Source of the DNA: Azotimanducus sp965220185
GTDB taxonomy: Bacteria > Pseudomonadota > Gammaproteobacteria > Pseudomonadales > Azotimanducaceae
Length of the DNA stretch: 64,000 nt
Direction of reading: 5' to 3'
Assembly (NCBI GenBank): GCA_965220185.1
Contig: OZ244807.1
Location: forward strand, 1,488,001 to 1,552,000
Shown: positions 26,590 to 36,700 of the stretch, in pieces
Layout of the letters: each line of letters opens with the position of its first letter
Position numbering within the stretch: the first letter of the stretch is position 1
Program-made: the position numbers and the translations under genes
The notes under the pieces: generated by a model
Databases searched by the model: none
What the model saw: only the letters and a program-made list of their open reading frames with translations
What the model was told of the DNA's origin: nothing

Positions 26590-26728
26590 GGAAGGTCTGA
26601 TCAAGCCTGCAAAGCTCAGAGGCCATCAGGCGTTTGCTGGCAAGGAGACGTGCGCAGCGTGGCAGGCCCCACGTCATGAGGAATGACGCAGCGAAGCGCT
26701 GAGCGCAGTGGACTTGATCAGACCTTCC
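26590..26728. repeat. MITE-like element, family D
   Basis: A 139 bp segment bounded by a perfect 16 bp inverted repeat: GGAAGGTCTGATCAAG at the left and its reverse complement at the right. It contains no plausible gene. It lies between the tRNA-Pro gene and the second PD-(D/E)XK copy. Only one copy is visible in the window. The remaining bases of this 224 bp gap (26518-26589) include a short palindrome around CTCCCAAGCGGGAG, perhaps part of the tRNA operon promoter region. Confidence 0.65.
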
Positions 26729-26741
26729 CTGGCTTCCCGCC

Positions 26742-27317
26742 TCAGGCCGCGAGGGTTTCGATCACGTCGCCCTTGCGCTGCAGCACGGTCACGCCCTGCG
26801 CGAGGGCCGACTTCTTCAGCCCGTCATGGATGTGGAAAGTGGCCAGCGCGAGCCGCTGCCGGCGGTCGGCGTGCTCCGGGAACAGGCGCCGGAAGTTGGA
26901 CGCCTTCTCGCCTAGCAGGCGCTTCAGGTCGTTCTCGTGCGCCTTGTACTTCACTTCCACGACGAACACCTCGCGGCCATTGACCAGCAGCAGGTCGAAC
27001 TCGTCCTCGATGCCGGCGCGGCTGCGCGTGACGTTCCTGTCGATGAAGTCGAAGCGCACCCCGTCCAGCACCGGGTCGGCCTTGAGGCTGTTGTGGTAGA
27101 ACTCCTCGGCCACGGCCCCCTGGTTGTTGCTGACGCCGCCGTACATTTCCGCCATCCGGTTGATCTTGGCGTCTGTCTTCGCCAGCTGCGCGTCGGTCTT
27201 CGCCAGCTGGGCGTCTGTCTTCGCCTGAAGTGCGGCGTTTTCCGCCAGCTGGGCGTCGGTGCGGTCCTGCGCGGCGGCGAGGCCAGCCACCAGCGCCTTC
27301 AGTTCGTCGTCGGTCAT
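26742..27317 (-). CDS. PD-(D/E)XK nuclease-like protein with heptad-repeat N-terminus, copy 2
   Basis: A 191 aa near-duplicate of the 13452-14006 product. From KINRMAEMYGG to the stop the two proteins, and by inspection their DNA, are identical, including the core IEDEFDLLLVNG / EVFVVEVKYKA. The difference is in the heptad region: copy 2 has an extra ENAALQ-containing unit, so the repeat has changed in length or been recombined. The identity ends a few bases upstream of the start codon. Such perfect conservation points to recent duplication or gene conversion. Confidence 0.75.
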   Translation of the reverse strand: MTDDELKALVAGLAAAQDRTDAQLAENAALQAKTDAQLAKTDAQLAKTDAKINRMAEMYGGVSNNQGAVAEEFYHNSLKADPVLDGVRFDFIDRNVTRSRAGIEDEFDLLLVNGREVFVVEVKYKAHENDLKRLLGEKASNFRRLFPEHADRRQRLALATFHIHDGLKKSALAQGVTVLQRKGDVIETLAA

Positions 27318-27344
27318 GGAAGAAGTCTCTCTGGGGGCAGGACA

Positions 27345-28655
27345 CTAGGGAATCAGGCGTTCATTGTACACCTCCGCCTTAAATTCAATACGCAGGCACT
27401 GGAGCGCCCGCAATGCGAAGTTCGGCGCGACGGTGAAATCGTTCTTGTCGGGCGCGAACCACATCTCGTCCACACGGTCAATCAGCACCTTGAACGCCCA
27501 GTACATTTCGCGGCGGGCGAGCGGTGCGCCGAGGCAGTGGTGAACACCTGAGCCGAACCCCAAGTGTCGTCCGGGCTTGCTGCGCTTTAAGTCGATCTCG
27601 TGCGGGCAATCAAATTCACGGACATCTCGGTTGGCGGCGGCATAGCGGACGTTGATGGTGGCGCCTTGCGGGATGGTCACGCCGTGCAGCTCAATGTCGC
27701 GGGTGGCGGTGCGAAACAGCCCTTGCACCGGACTCTCTAGCCGCACGACTTCTTCGATGAAGGTGCGCAGGTATTTGTTGGGATTGTCTTTCAGCGCCCG
27801 CCAGACGGGTGGATTGTCAATCAGCAGCTTGACCCCGTAGCCGATGGCGTTGGTGGTGGTTTCGGAGCCGCCGACGAAGGTGTCGGCCATCATTTCGGCG
27901 TGCAGTTCGTTATCGTTCAGCGTCCGTCCCCACTCTGGAATCTCGCGGTTGACAAGCTCCGAGAGCAGGGTGCCGTCGGGTTCGCGCCGCAACCGCTCGA
28001 AAATGCGCTGAAAGTAGTGCTGCGCTTCGATCTCCATTTCCACCGACCAGCGCTCCTGCTCTTCGCTTTGCATCATGCCGAGGCGCTGCACCCAGGCGTC
28101 CGTCCACGCCTTGATCTGCCAGATGTCTTCTTCCGGCACGCCCATCTGCGCGCCGATGACAATGAGCGGTAGCGGCACTGCCATCTGCCTAACCCAATCG
28201 CAACTGCCATCGTCGATGAACGCTTCGATGAGCTTGGTCGCCGTCGCCTCGACAAACGGGTCCATGTCGTTGATCTTCTTGGGGCGAAATGCTTCGTTGA
28301 ACATGGCGCGCATCTGCTTGTGATTGGGGTCGTCGCGGCCAGCGAGCGTCGCTGCCGGCAACCAGCCTTTTTCGCGATACAGGCGCTGCATGCGCCTCGC
28401 GCGCTCAACTTCGAGATGCGCGCGCGAGCCGCCCTTGCGCTGGTACATCGCGCTCGTGAATGTCTCGGTGTCGAGCAGGATGCAGCGCAGGTCTTCAAAG
28501 CGTGTGACCACATACATGTTGGTGATGGGATCCTTCCAGACGGGCGCTTGTTCGCGCAGGAGGTCGTAGGCGGGGTACGGGCAGTTCTGCACGCCTGCAT
28601 CGAGCAAGTTGACTTCGTCTAGGTTGTCGGGGATGACAGGCGCGTAGGGTTGCAT
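27345..28655 (-). CDS. Cytochrome P450
   Basis: Soluble bacterial heme monooxygenase, 436 aa from the ATG at 28655 (MQPYAPVIPDNLDEV). The frame is open another 189 codons upstream, but that stretch only shadows the DUF4143 remnant. P450 signatures: I-helix GGSETTTNAIG, the ExxR motif in IEEVVRLESP, and the heme-binding loop FGSGVHHCLGAPLA with the Cys ligand. It needs a ferredoxin partner, and none is adjacent. It is divergent from the second P450 cluster at 29448 with the DUF4143 remnant between. The substrate cannot be read from sequence. Confidence 0.93.
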   Translation of the reverse strand: MQPYAPVIPDNLDEVNLLDAGVQNCPYPAYDLLREQAPVWKDPITNMYVVTRFEDLRCILLDTETFTSAMYQRKGGSRAHLEVERARRMQRLYREKGWLPAATLAGRDDPNHKQMRAMFNEAFRPKKINDMDPFVEATATKLIEAFIDDGSCDWVRQMAVPLPLIVIGAQMGVPEEDIWQIKAWTDAWVQRLGMMQSEEQERWSVEMEIEAQHYFQRIFERLRREPDGTLLSELVNREIPEWGRTLNDNELHAEMMADTFVGGSETTTNAIGYGVKLLIDNPPVWRALKDNPNKYLRTFIEEVVRLESPVQGLFRTATRDIELHGVTIPQGATINVRYAAANRDVREFDCPHEIDLKRSKPGRHLGFGSGVHHCLGAPLARREMYWAFKVLIDRVDEMWFAPDKNDFTVAPNFALRALQCLRIEFKAEVYNERLIP

Positions 28656-28689
28656 TGGGGTGGGGTCTGCGGGAGTGGCGATGCCCCAA

Positions 28690-29290
28690 TCATAAAAGCT
28701 CGGCCAGGTTTCGCAAGGCGTGATCGAGCGGGAGGGCTTGAATTGCATCGAAATAGAGCGGCACGTCGCCGCCGTAGAAGATGCATGCCTTGGCTCCAGG
28801 GTGGTCTTTTTGGAATTCGCGAAGCGCGCGCGTGTCCTTGCTGTCGAGATGGCGGGCACGTTTGACCTCAATAGCGACAAGTCCGCGCGGGCCGTACAGC
28901 ACGAAGTCAATCTCCGGCCCGTTTCGGGTGCGCCAGAAGTAGAGGTCATAATCAAATCTCGCATAGTGGGTGGCGGCGCGCAGTTCCTGACGCACAAGCG
29001 TTTCGAGCGCCGGCCCGTCAATGTTGCCAGCAGAATCGAGCGGGCCTTGCGGGCGCAGTGTTCGGAAAACGCCCACATCAAAGAGGTAGAACTTGCTCTG
29101 AGCGATGAGCGCTCGTTTGGCGCTGCGCGCAAATACGGGCAGGCGCGCAGCGAGCAGCAAGTCTTCAAGGATCGAGAAATATCGCTCAGCGACACCTCGC
29201 GCCACATGCGCCCCGCGGGCAATTGCGCTGATGTTAAGCACTTGGCCTTGGGAGAAGGAAGCGGTCTCTAGAAAGCGCGAAAAATGCCTG
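28690..29290 (-). pseudogene. DUF4143-type ATPase, N-terminally truncated remnant
   Basis: About 200 codons encoding the C-terminal DUF4143 half of an AAA-family ATPase: the winged-helix segment NISAIARGAHVARGVAERYF and the nuclease-like segment YFWRTRNGPEIDFVLYG followed by AIEVKRAR. Full-length members are about 380-400 aa with an N-terminal ATPase domain. Here the frame runs upstream only to a TGA near 29295, and no Walker motifs are found. The nominal start at 29241 is a GTG in mid-domain. The product, if made, would lack ATPase function. Confidence 0.7.
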
Positions 29291-29447
29291 CTTTTTCATG
29301 TTGTGAAGTCAAATTGCGTTGCAAGATCGGTGTCGCCGAGCTCACTGCCATTACTTTCCCGGTAAAGCGGTTGGTTGATTGATACGCGCTGCCGAGTTAG
29401 GCTTGCGCACACTTGCCGACTCACTGCAATGGAGAAAAAGACCGCAA

Positions 29448-30701
29448 ATGCTTGACTTGTCGCCTGACACCAATCTTCTTGATCCAGATCTGATCCCCAG
29501 CAACCTAGGGCCGCCGCATCAGCTTTTTGATGCGTGGCGCGAAACCGATCCGATTCACTGGAATCCGCCTGCGGAGAGCTACGCGCCGCCGAGTGCCACC
29601 TCATCGCTGCGCAAGGGATTCTATGTATTGACCCGTCATGCCGATGTGCGCGAGGTCTCGCTTGATCAGGAGCGATTCTCTTCCCACGACGGCGGTCCGA
29701 TCATTTGGGACTTTGAAGGCGAGCAGCTGGCGCGCCAGCAGGCAGGTCTCATGGGCATGAAGCCGCACGATCACACGGCGATGAAGGCGCTGGTCGCGCC
29801 GCCATTTGGCGCCAAGGAGCTATCGAGCTTCTATCCTGAAGTGCAGCAGGTCGCGAAAGAGATTGTCGATTCTGTGGCGCATTTGGGCAAGTGCGAATTT
29901 GCCTTTGATGTCGCCTCCAAACTGCCTGTCTACACCTTCTGCAAGCTGCTCGGCGTGCCTGACGGGATGCGAGAGCGCGTCTTCACGCTCGGCAATCTGC
30001 TCGCCGACACAGAGAGGCCGGATCGTCCCGAAGATGAAGACTACGCCGGGTTCGAGCTGATGCGCATTGGCAATGAGCTGGCGCGAGAAAAACTTGAAAA
30101 ACCGGACAATTCGGCGATGAGCTGCCTCGTGCATGGCGAGGTGGACGGGCGCAAGCTCGACGAGGCGGGCATCGGCATGTTCTTCGTGACGCTGTCGATC
30201 GCAGGTCACGAGACGACGCGCAACACCGCCACGCATTTCCTGCGCCTGATGCGCGAACACCCTGATCAGTATGATCTGTTGATGAGCGACCTCGACAAGT
30301 ACCTGCCCAACGCCATAGAGGAAGTGCTGAGGCACTCGCCGCCGGTGATCAAGTTTCGCCGCACCGTCACGAGGGACACTGAGGTCAGCGGTCATAGGTT
30401 CCGCAAAGGCGACAAAATCTACCTGTCTTATCCGGCCGCCAACTACGACCCGGCCGTGTTTGACGACCCGCACAGGTTTGACATCACGCGCAAAAATGCG
30501 CGCAAGCACTTGGCGTTTGGAGTCGGGCCGCACTTTTGCATGGGCGCAGGGCTTGCGAGGTATCAGTTGCGCGCGCTTCTAACGCAGTGGCTCACGCGCT
30601 TTCCTGATTTCACCATTGACGGCGAGATGGAGATGCTGCCGAGCATCTGGTTCAACGCTGTGATCAAAATGCCGGTTCGCTTCACGCCCGAAGCGGCGTG
30701 A
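29448..30701 (+). CDS. Cytochrome P450
   Basis: A 417 aa P450 starting at the ATG at 29448, preceded by the ribosome-binding sequence GGAGAAAAAG. Signatures: AGHETTRNTATHF in the I helix, EEVLRHSPP with the ExxR pattern, and the heme loop FGVGPHFCMGAGLA. It is the first gene of a five-gene run with an SDR, a GST, a second SDR and an SRPBCC protein (to 33750). The run looks like an oxidative catabolic operon in which the P450 hydroxylates and the SDRs oxidise the alcohols. The 29295-29447 gap upstream probably holds the promoter. Confidence 0.93.
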   Translation: MLDLSPDTNLLDPDLIPSNLGPPHQLFDAWRETDPIHWNPPAESYAPPSATSSLRKGFYVLTRHADVREVSLDQERFSSHDGGPIIWDFEGEQLARQQAGLMGMKPHDHTAMKALVAPPFGAKELSSFYPEVQQVAKEIVDSVAHLGKCEFAFDVASKLPVYTFCKLLGVPDGMRERVFTLGNLLADTERPDRPEDEDYAGFELMRIGNELAREKLEKPDNSAMSCLVHGEVDGRKLDEAGIGMFFVTLSIAGHETTRNTATHFLRLMREHPDQYDLLMSDLDKYLPNAIEEVLRHSPPVIKFRRTVTRDTEVSGHRFRKGDKIYLSYPAANYDPAVFDDPHRFDITRKNARKHLAFGVGPHFCMGAGLARYQLRALLTQWLTRFPDFTIDGEMEMLPSIWFNAVIKMPVRFTPEAA

Positions 30702-30725
30702 TTCGTGCCTGCTAGGAGAAAACAC

Positions 30726-31601
30726 ATGGAAATCAACGGCATTGGTGCCGCGGTCACAGGTGGCGGCAACGGCATCGGCAGAGCCATCGCGCTCGTGCTT
30801 GGGCGGGCTGGCGCAAAAGTGGCGATCGGCGATCTTGAATTGGATGCCGCTGAATCCGTTGCATCGGAAGTGCGCGCGCTTGGCAGCGAAGCCATTGCGT
30901 TTGCGCTCGATGTCACTGATGATGCGAGCATGAGCGGCTTCGCGGATGCGGCTTGGGAAGCCTTTGGCTCGGTGCAGCTGCTGGTGAACAACGCTGGTGT
31001 CATGTCGTCGATCTCGCCGCTTGCGAACGCGAGTGTCGACGATTATGAGTGGGTGTTTTCGGTGAATGTTGGCGGGGTGCTGAACGGCATCCGTGCGTTT
31101 GTGCCGAGGTTCGTCGAGGCTGGTGAGCCTGCGCATGTTCTCAACACTGGCAGCGAGCACGCGCTCGGTGTGCCGCATGTCGGCGCTGGCCTGTACACGG
31201 CGTCCAAGCACGCTGTGATGGCATTGTCCGATGTGCTTCGCGCCGAAATGCCCGCGCAGGTTGGCGTCAGCGTGCTGTGCCCCGGCTTGGTTGGCTCCAC
31301 GCTCTGGCGGGCAAGCGAGCGCAGGCCCGAAGCACTCGGCGGGCCGAGCGAAGCATCGGAAATGGCTGGCGCGTTCATGAATCAAATGGGCATGGGCGCG
31401 GATGAAGTGGCGGAGAAGGCCATTGCTGGCGTGCGCCGAGGCGATTTTGTGATTGCTACGCATCCACATGCGGTCAAATTTGCGGCGCGGCGCTGGCATG
31501 ACATAGAGTCGGCGTTTGAGGCGCAGGCGCCGCGCTTTGACGGCGACGAAAAATTCGATCTCAGCGAATTTATGTCAGCGCAGGTGTTAGGGCAGCAATG
31601 A
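30726..31601 (+). CDS. Short-chain dehydrogenase/reductase (SDR)
   Basis: NAD(P)-dependent oxidoreductase, 291 aa from the ATG at 30726 with AGGAG upstream. Classical SDR motifs: the cofactor motif TGGGNGIGRAIA near residue 10, NNAGVMS in the middle, and the catalytic YTASKHA (Tyr-x3-Lys). It begins 24 bp after the P450 stop, and its stop overlaps the next start (ATGA), so the genes are co-expressed. The likely role is oxidation or reduction of a hydroxyl or keto group of the same substrate; that is inference. Confidence 0.92.
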   Translation: MEINGIGAAVTGGGNGIGRAIALVLGRAGAKVAIGDLELDAAESVASEVRALGSEAIAFALDVTDDASMSGFADAAWEAFGSVQLLVNNAGVMSSISPLANASVDDYEWVFSVNVGGVLNGIRAFVPRFVEAGEPAHVLNTGSEHALGVPHVGAGLYTASKHAVMALSDVLRAEMPAQVGVSVLCPGLVGSTLWRASERRPEALGGPSEASEMAGAFMNQMGMGADEVAEKAIAGVRRGDFVIATHPHAVKFAARRWHDIESAFEAQAPRFDGDEKFDLSEFMSAQVLGQQ

Positions 31602-32305
31602 CAACCCTCATGACGATTACGCTCTATCAGTTCGCGACATCGCCCTTCAGCGAGAAGGTCAGGCGCGCGCTCAACTACAAAGGACTCGAATTTGATGTGC
31701 ATGAGGTCGATCGCATGAAAGCCCGTTCCGGCGGCTATGCGGACGTGAGCGAGAGCGGCAAGTTCCCGGCCATTGTCCATGACGGCACCGCCGTGCTCGA
31801 CTCGACCGACATCATCTATCACCTTGAGAATGCTTGCCCTGAACCAGCGCTTGTGCCCGCGAATGCGCGCGATCATGCGCTTGCCCATGCCATTGAAGAA
31901 TGGGCCGACGAGAGCCTCTACTTCTACGAAATGACCATGCGGCTGACTTGGGAGAACAATCTCGATGCCGCGCTCGATGAGTTTGCTGAGACCCTGCCGG
32001 GCGTGCCGAAGCCGCAGCTCAAAGAGATGATTCGCTCGGCGACCAGCGAAATCATCACCGCGCAGGGCGTTGGCCGCAAGTCGCGAGTGCGCGTTGTGGA
32101 AGATGTCACGCGCCATCTTGAAATGCTTGAAGGGTTGCTTGCAGGTCGCGGCTATCTGGTAGGCGATCATGTCAGCTTTGCTGATCTTGCGGTGATTGGA
32201 CAGCTCAACGCGCTTTTGTATGCTGAAGAAGCGCGCGCCGCTGCTGAGGGCAAACAGGCGATCGCCGCATGGATGGCGCGTCTCGATGAGGTGGCGCCAA
32301 AGTAG
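31598..32305 (+). CDS. Glutathione S-transferase family protein
   Basis: A 235 aa protein with an N-terminal thioredoxin-like domain (ITLYQFATSPFSEKVRRALN, with a CPYC-like position replaced by SPFS; then GKFPAIVHDGTAVLDSTDII) and a helical C-terminal GST domain. The SPFS loop suggests a serine-type GST. It overlaps the upstream SDR by 4 bp. A role in conjugation, or in glutathione-dependent isomerisation or dehalogenation in the pathway, is possible but not shown. Confidence 0.88.
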   Translation: MTTLMTITLYQFATSPFSEKVRRALNYKGLEFDVHEVDRMKARSGGYADVSESGKFPAIVHDGTAVLDSTDIIYHLENACPEPALVPANARDHALAHAIEEWADESLYFYEMTMRLTWENNLDAALDEFAETLPGVPKPQLKEMIRSATSEIITAQGVGRKSRVRVVEDVTRHLEMLEGLLAGRGYLVGDHVSFADLAVIGQLNALLYAEEARAAAEGKQAIAAWMARLDEVAPK

Positions 32306-32310
32306 GGCGC

Positions 32311-33279
32311 ATGGCAGGCAACCACGACACGATTTGGGGCGCGCTCAGCAGCGCGGTTCGCGACCGGAGCAAGGGTCAAGGCGTGATTGCGCCTGTGCCA
32401 AGGGATGTTCGCCTTGAATCAAAAACATGCCTTGTCACCGGCGCGAGCAGCGGGCTTGGCAAGTCGGTCGCAGTGGCGCTCGCCGCGCGCGGCGGGCGCG
32501 TGCTGCTTGCCTGTCGTCCGGGACATGCCGGCCTTGCCGAAGAAATCAGCGGCCTTTCAAATTCCGATCAGGTTGAGCTGTGCGAAGTTGATCTTGCCGA
32601 CCTCGACTCGGTCAGCGCGCTGTGCGACAAGTTCAAAGACGATGGCATGCGCATCGATATTGCGGTCTTCAATGCGGGACTGATGCCGCGCCAAGCGCGC
32701 AAGTCCGCGCAGGGGTTTGATCTGATGTTCGCTGTGCATTTTCTCGCCAACCGACTGCTCGCTGAACGCATGTTGCGCGATGGGGTGCTTGCTGAGGGAG
32801 ACGAGGCCGCGCGCACGCGGCTCATCTTCGTCTCATCGGAAGCGCACCGATCGTCACCTCCAATCGATTTTGAACAGTTCGCGCGATTCACGCCCTACGG
32901 CCTCAATGGCGGCATGAAGCACTACAGCATCAGCAAGCTGCACCTTACGACCTATGCGCGGTCGCTCGCGCGCCGTCTCGGTGACGACTTCGCGGTGCAT
33001 GCGCTCTGCCCAGGGCCGGTCAACTCCAACATGGCGCGCGAAGCGCCTTGGTTCTTAAAGCCCCTGGTCGCGCTCATCATGCGCAGCTTCTTCTTGAGCC
33101 CGGACAAGGCGGCTGAAGCCGTGCTGCACCTCGCTTGCTCGCCGGATGCCGGTGCTCGAACTGGCATTTACCTGCACATGATGCGCGAAAAGGCGGTCTC
33201 GCCTTTGGCCGAGGATGTTGCGAACGGGCGGCAGTTGATTGAACATAGCGATAGACTTCTAACAACACACTACCTGTAG
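32311..33279 (+). CDS. Short-chain dehydrogenase, retinol-dehydrogenase-like
   Basis: A 322 aa SDR with about 35 extra N-terminal residues. The cofactor motif is TGASSGLGKSVAVAL, followed by NAGLMP and the active-site YSISKLH. The overall pattern (VDLADLDSV, LVFAVHFLANRLL type segments) is that of retinol-dehydrogenase/WW-oxidoreductase-like SDRs. It starts 5 bp after the GST stop. It is a second alcohol/ketone oxidoreductase in the same operon as the P450 at 29448. Confidence 0.9.
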   Translation: MAGNHDTIWGALSSAVRDRSKGQGVIAPVPRDVRLESKTCLVTGASSGLGKSVAVALAARGGRVLLACRPGHAGLAEEISGLSNSDQVELCEVDLADLDSVSALCDKFKDDGMRIDIAVFNAGLMPRQARKSAQGFDLMFAVHFLANRLLAERMLRDGVLAEGDEAARTRLIFVSSEAHRSSPPIDFEQFARFTPYGLNGGMKHYSISKLHLTTYARSLARRLGDDFAVHALCPGPVNSNMAREAPWFLKPLVALIMRSFFLSPDKAAEAVLHLACSPDAGARTGIYLHMMREKAVSPLAEDVANGRQLIEHSDRLLTTHYL

Positions 33280-33288
33280 GCAAAGTAG

Positions 33289-33750
33289 ATGTTCAAGCAT
33301 ACAGTTGAATCAGACGAGATCGTGATTGAAGCGCCGATCGAACTCGCGTGGTCGATTTTGACGGATGTTTCCACTTACTGCGAATGGAATCCATTCACGC
33401 CAAAGGTCGAAACCGACTTTGCCATTGGCTCGGAGGTGCGCCTCGAAGTCCGATTCGGAAAGCTCAAGCTCCATGAAACCGAGATCATGCAGGCCTTCGA
33501 TGCGCCAACACGCCTCGCCTGGGGAGCCGGCATGTACAAAATCGGCTCTTTCCCACTTGTCACCGCGCTGCGCGAGCAATGCCTGACGAAACTCGCCGAA
33601 GACCGCTGTAGCTACGTCTGCCGAGATCAACTCAGCGGGCCGATCACGCCGCTCGTGGCGGTCACGTTTGGCAAGGCCATGCGCAATGGGTTCAACGCAA
33701 CGGGATATGGATTGAAGCGCTACGCGGAAGAGCGGCATCGCGGCGAGTAG
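33289..33750 (+). CDS. SRPBCC family protein (polyketide cyclase/START-like fold)
   Basis: A 153 aa protein with the helix-grip fold pattern: an N-terminal strand ESDEIVIEAPIELAWSILTD, then YCEWNPFTPKVE, and a long C-terminal helix (MRNGFNATGYGLKRYAEE). SRPBCC proteins bind hydrophobic ligands. It is the last gene of the P450-SDR-GST-SDR run, 9 bp after the second SDR. A ligand-binding or cyclase-like role on the pathway substrate is inferred from position only. Confidence 0.82.
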   Translation: MFKHTVESDEIVIEAPIELAWSILTDVSTYCEWNPFTPKVETDFAIGSEVRLEVRFGKLKLHETEIMQAFDAPTRLAWGAGMYKIGSFPLVTALREQCLTKLAEDRCSYVCRDQLSGPITPLVAVTFGKAMRNGFNATGYGLKRYAEERHRGE

Positions 33751-33794
33751 AATAACCGGCATCCGCAAAAGCAGCATGCCTTGAGAGGTGGGGA

Positions 33795-36700
33795 ATGAGC
33801 GAGGCCTCGACGGGGCAGGACATTATTGCTATTGCCATCGAGCAGGCGGCCGAGATGAATCCGCAGGATACCGATGGCAACTGGCTCGAAGTGGTCACCG
33901 TGGAGGCCGCGCCGTTCATTAAGGAATGGGACATCGCGGCGTGCTGGTGCTGGGAAAAGTGGCCTGACAGGAAGCGCCATTTCCCGAATACAACGAGGCA
34001 GGACGCAGGCATAGACGCGGTGGCCGTGCGTCGCAGCGATGCGCGCCACGTCGCCATCCAGTGCAAATCTCGCAAGCTCGACGAAGCTGGCTGCGGCGCT
34101 TCCGTCAAGGACGATGAAATAGCGAAATTTGGACTCGCATCCGCATCTGAGTTCTGGGCCGAGCGCTGGCTCGTCACCAATGGCGATACGCCGCTTTCGA
34201 GTGGCGCAGTGAACGCACTGGCGATTCACGACAAACCTCTCAAGCAGGTCAACATCACCAACGATCTACATCAGCAGCAGCAGGCGAACGCCGCGACCAA
34301 TACAGTCGCGGGCGGCGACGAAGGGTTGCGGAGCAAATCGAACATGCAAGACGAAGCCGTTTCGGAAAGTGTCCGCATCCTGCAAGAACAGGCGCGCTCG
34401 GAGAGCGGCGGACTGCTGGTGGGCGAGGCGCGGGGAAGAATCATACTGCCGTGCGGAACGGGCAAGACGCGCATCTCGCTGCGCATCATCGAAGAATTGA
34501 CGCCTGCGGGCGGACTCTCCATCGTGCTCTGCCCGTCGATCGCGCTCGTCGCCCAGATACGACGCGAGTATCTACAACACGCAAATGCTTCCCTTGATGT
34601 GCTGGCCGTTTGCTCGGATGAGAGCGCAGGCTTTGATCCCAAGAAAGAGGGCAGCCGCAACGCCACGCTCGACCCGACCGTTGACAACAGCAATGTCAGC
34701 GCGTCCGAGGTCAAGGGCAAGGTCACCACCGATGCTGGCGAAATCGCGAATTGGATGCGAGAGGACGCGCTCGGGAAAAGCATCAAGGTGCTCATCGGCA
34801 CCTATCAGAGCAGCGCGAGGGTATCGGAAGCGCTTCTTGACGCTGATATTCGGGCGAGTGTCATGATCGCCGACGAAGCGCACAGAACGGCAGGACTGAA
34901 GCGCAAGAACTCCAAGCAGGCGGCGGCGAACAAGGAAGAGCGGCGTCTTCGCGACTTCACCGTCTGCCATGACAACAGCAAGTTCCCTGTGACCTACCGC
35001 GTCTATCAGACCGCGACACCGCGCATCTACGATGTCAAGCGTCCGACCGGCAACCCGAACTGGATTGTCCGCTCGATGGATGACGAAACGACCTTCGGCG
35101 TGGAACTCTACCGCAAGAGCTACCAAGAAGCTGTGCAGAACCGCTGGCTGTCTGACTACCGCATTATCGCGCTCGGCATCAACGACCCAGACGCCTACAA
35201 AACGGCGAACGAACTCGCCAAAGCGACAAAAAGCACCGGGCGTGGCCAGCTCACGACCACGGATTACTTGCGCGGCTTGGCGTTCGCGCTGACCATGGGC
35301 GGCGCTACCCAAGGTGATGAGGTCGATATCAAGTCATGCATCGCCTTTATGAACACCGTGGACAAGTCCAAGAACATGGCGGCGGACTTGCAAACCGATC
35401 ATGTGAGGCAGTGGGTTTCGCGCTGGCTGAGCGAGAACGCCGATGGTAGGCGCGTGTCCGACTTTTCCCTTGAGCATCTGGACGCATCGAGCAATGCAGC
35501 GGCGCGCGAAACCGCCAAGGGGCGGCTGGCCGCCGCTGATACGGCGAACCCTCATGGAATTATCAATGTCGGGATCTTCGGAGAGGGCACCGATTCGCCG
35601 AGTTTGAGTGCGGTGGCGTTTTTAGAAGCGCGCAAGAGTCCCATCGATGTTGTCCAGGCTGTGGGCAGGGCGATGCGCACTGCGCCCGGCAAGGAACTCG
35701 GCTACATCGTCTGCCCGGTCGTGATTCCGCGCACCGCCGACCCAGAGAAGTGGCTGAGCACGAGTGCGCCGGAAGAAGGCTGGAAAGAACTCGGTCAGAT
35801 ACTGCTTGCCTTGCGCGCCCACGACCAGCGAATCGAAGAGAACCTTGAAGAGCTCTTGCAGCTATACATCCCGAACCCGCCGCCCGTGGAGCGCACTTTG
35901 GTGGCGATCGCTGCGGGCGCAGGCAGGCGAATACAGTATGGCGAAGTGCAAGGGCCGCCGGGCGCCGCGCAGCAAGCGGTCGAGCAGGTGCTCGCCGGCA
36001 AGAACCGCTTTGAGGCGGGCATCGCGCGTCTGAACGAAGAGCTTGACGCTGAAGAGGAAGACAGTGGCGAGTCCGACGTGTTTCGTATTGGCGAACAGCC
36101 TGCGGAATACAAAGCGTCCAAAGTGGAGATGACGCAAATTCTCATCGGCAAGAAGCACAGTGATGGCGCTGTCGAGCTTCGCGCGGATTCGGTGGCGCGC
36201 GATGCGCCGCGAACAGGCGAAGCGCGCGGCATCGTCAACATACTGAAGACCAAAGCACGCGCCCGCAAGATGATCAACACCGGCGAAGGCGGCATTCGCG
36301 TGCAGCCGGGCAGTGTGCGCACGCCTCGAAAAACCGCCCAGGAGCGAGCGGAAGAGCAGGGACAGCTGATGCTCAAGCTGAGCGGACTTGAGGACTACGG
36401 CAACGCCATCAAGATGAACCTCTTATCGAAGTCAGGCTTGAGCGGCAATCGCGTCATGCGCGATCTCAATATATTGGAATCGAGCATCAACGAAGCCGCG
36501 CACCACATGCGCGCCGATGGCTTGCTGCCCGCTCTGAACACTCACTTCGGACTCGACCGCCTCAAGGAAACAGGATCGAGGCAGGCCGATGGCTGCACGA
36601 TCGCCGCGCTCTTGATGATGAACGCCGCGATGCTGCATCAGCGCATCAGCAATGGCGGCTGGCTCTCTGGCATCAGCGACCTTGCGCTCATCAAGAACGA

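Noticed and set aside
27345..29222. P450 with a 189-residue N-terminal extension
   Set aside because: The extension is an out-of-frame translation of the DUF4143 remnant; the natural start MQPYAPV at 28655 fits P450 length.
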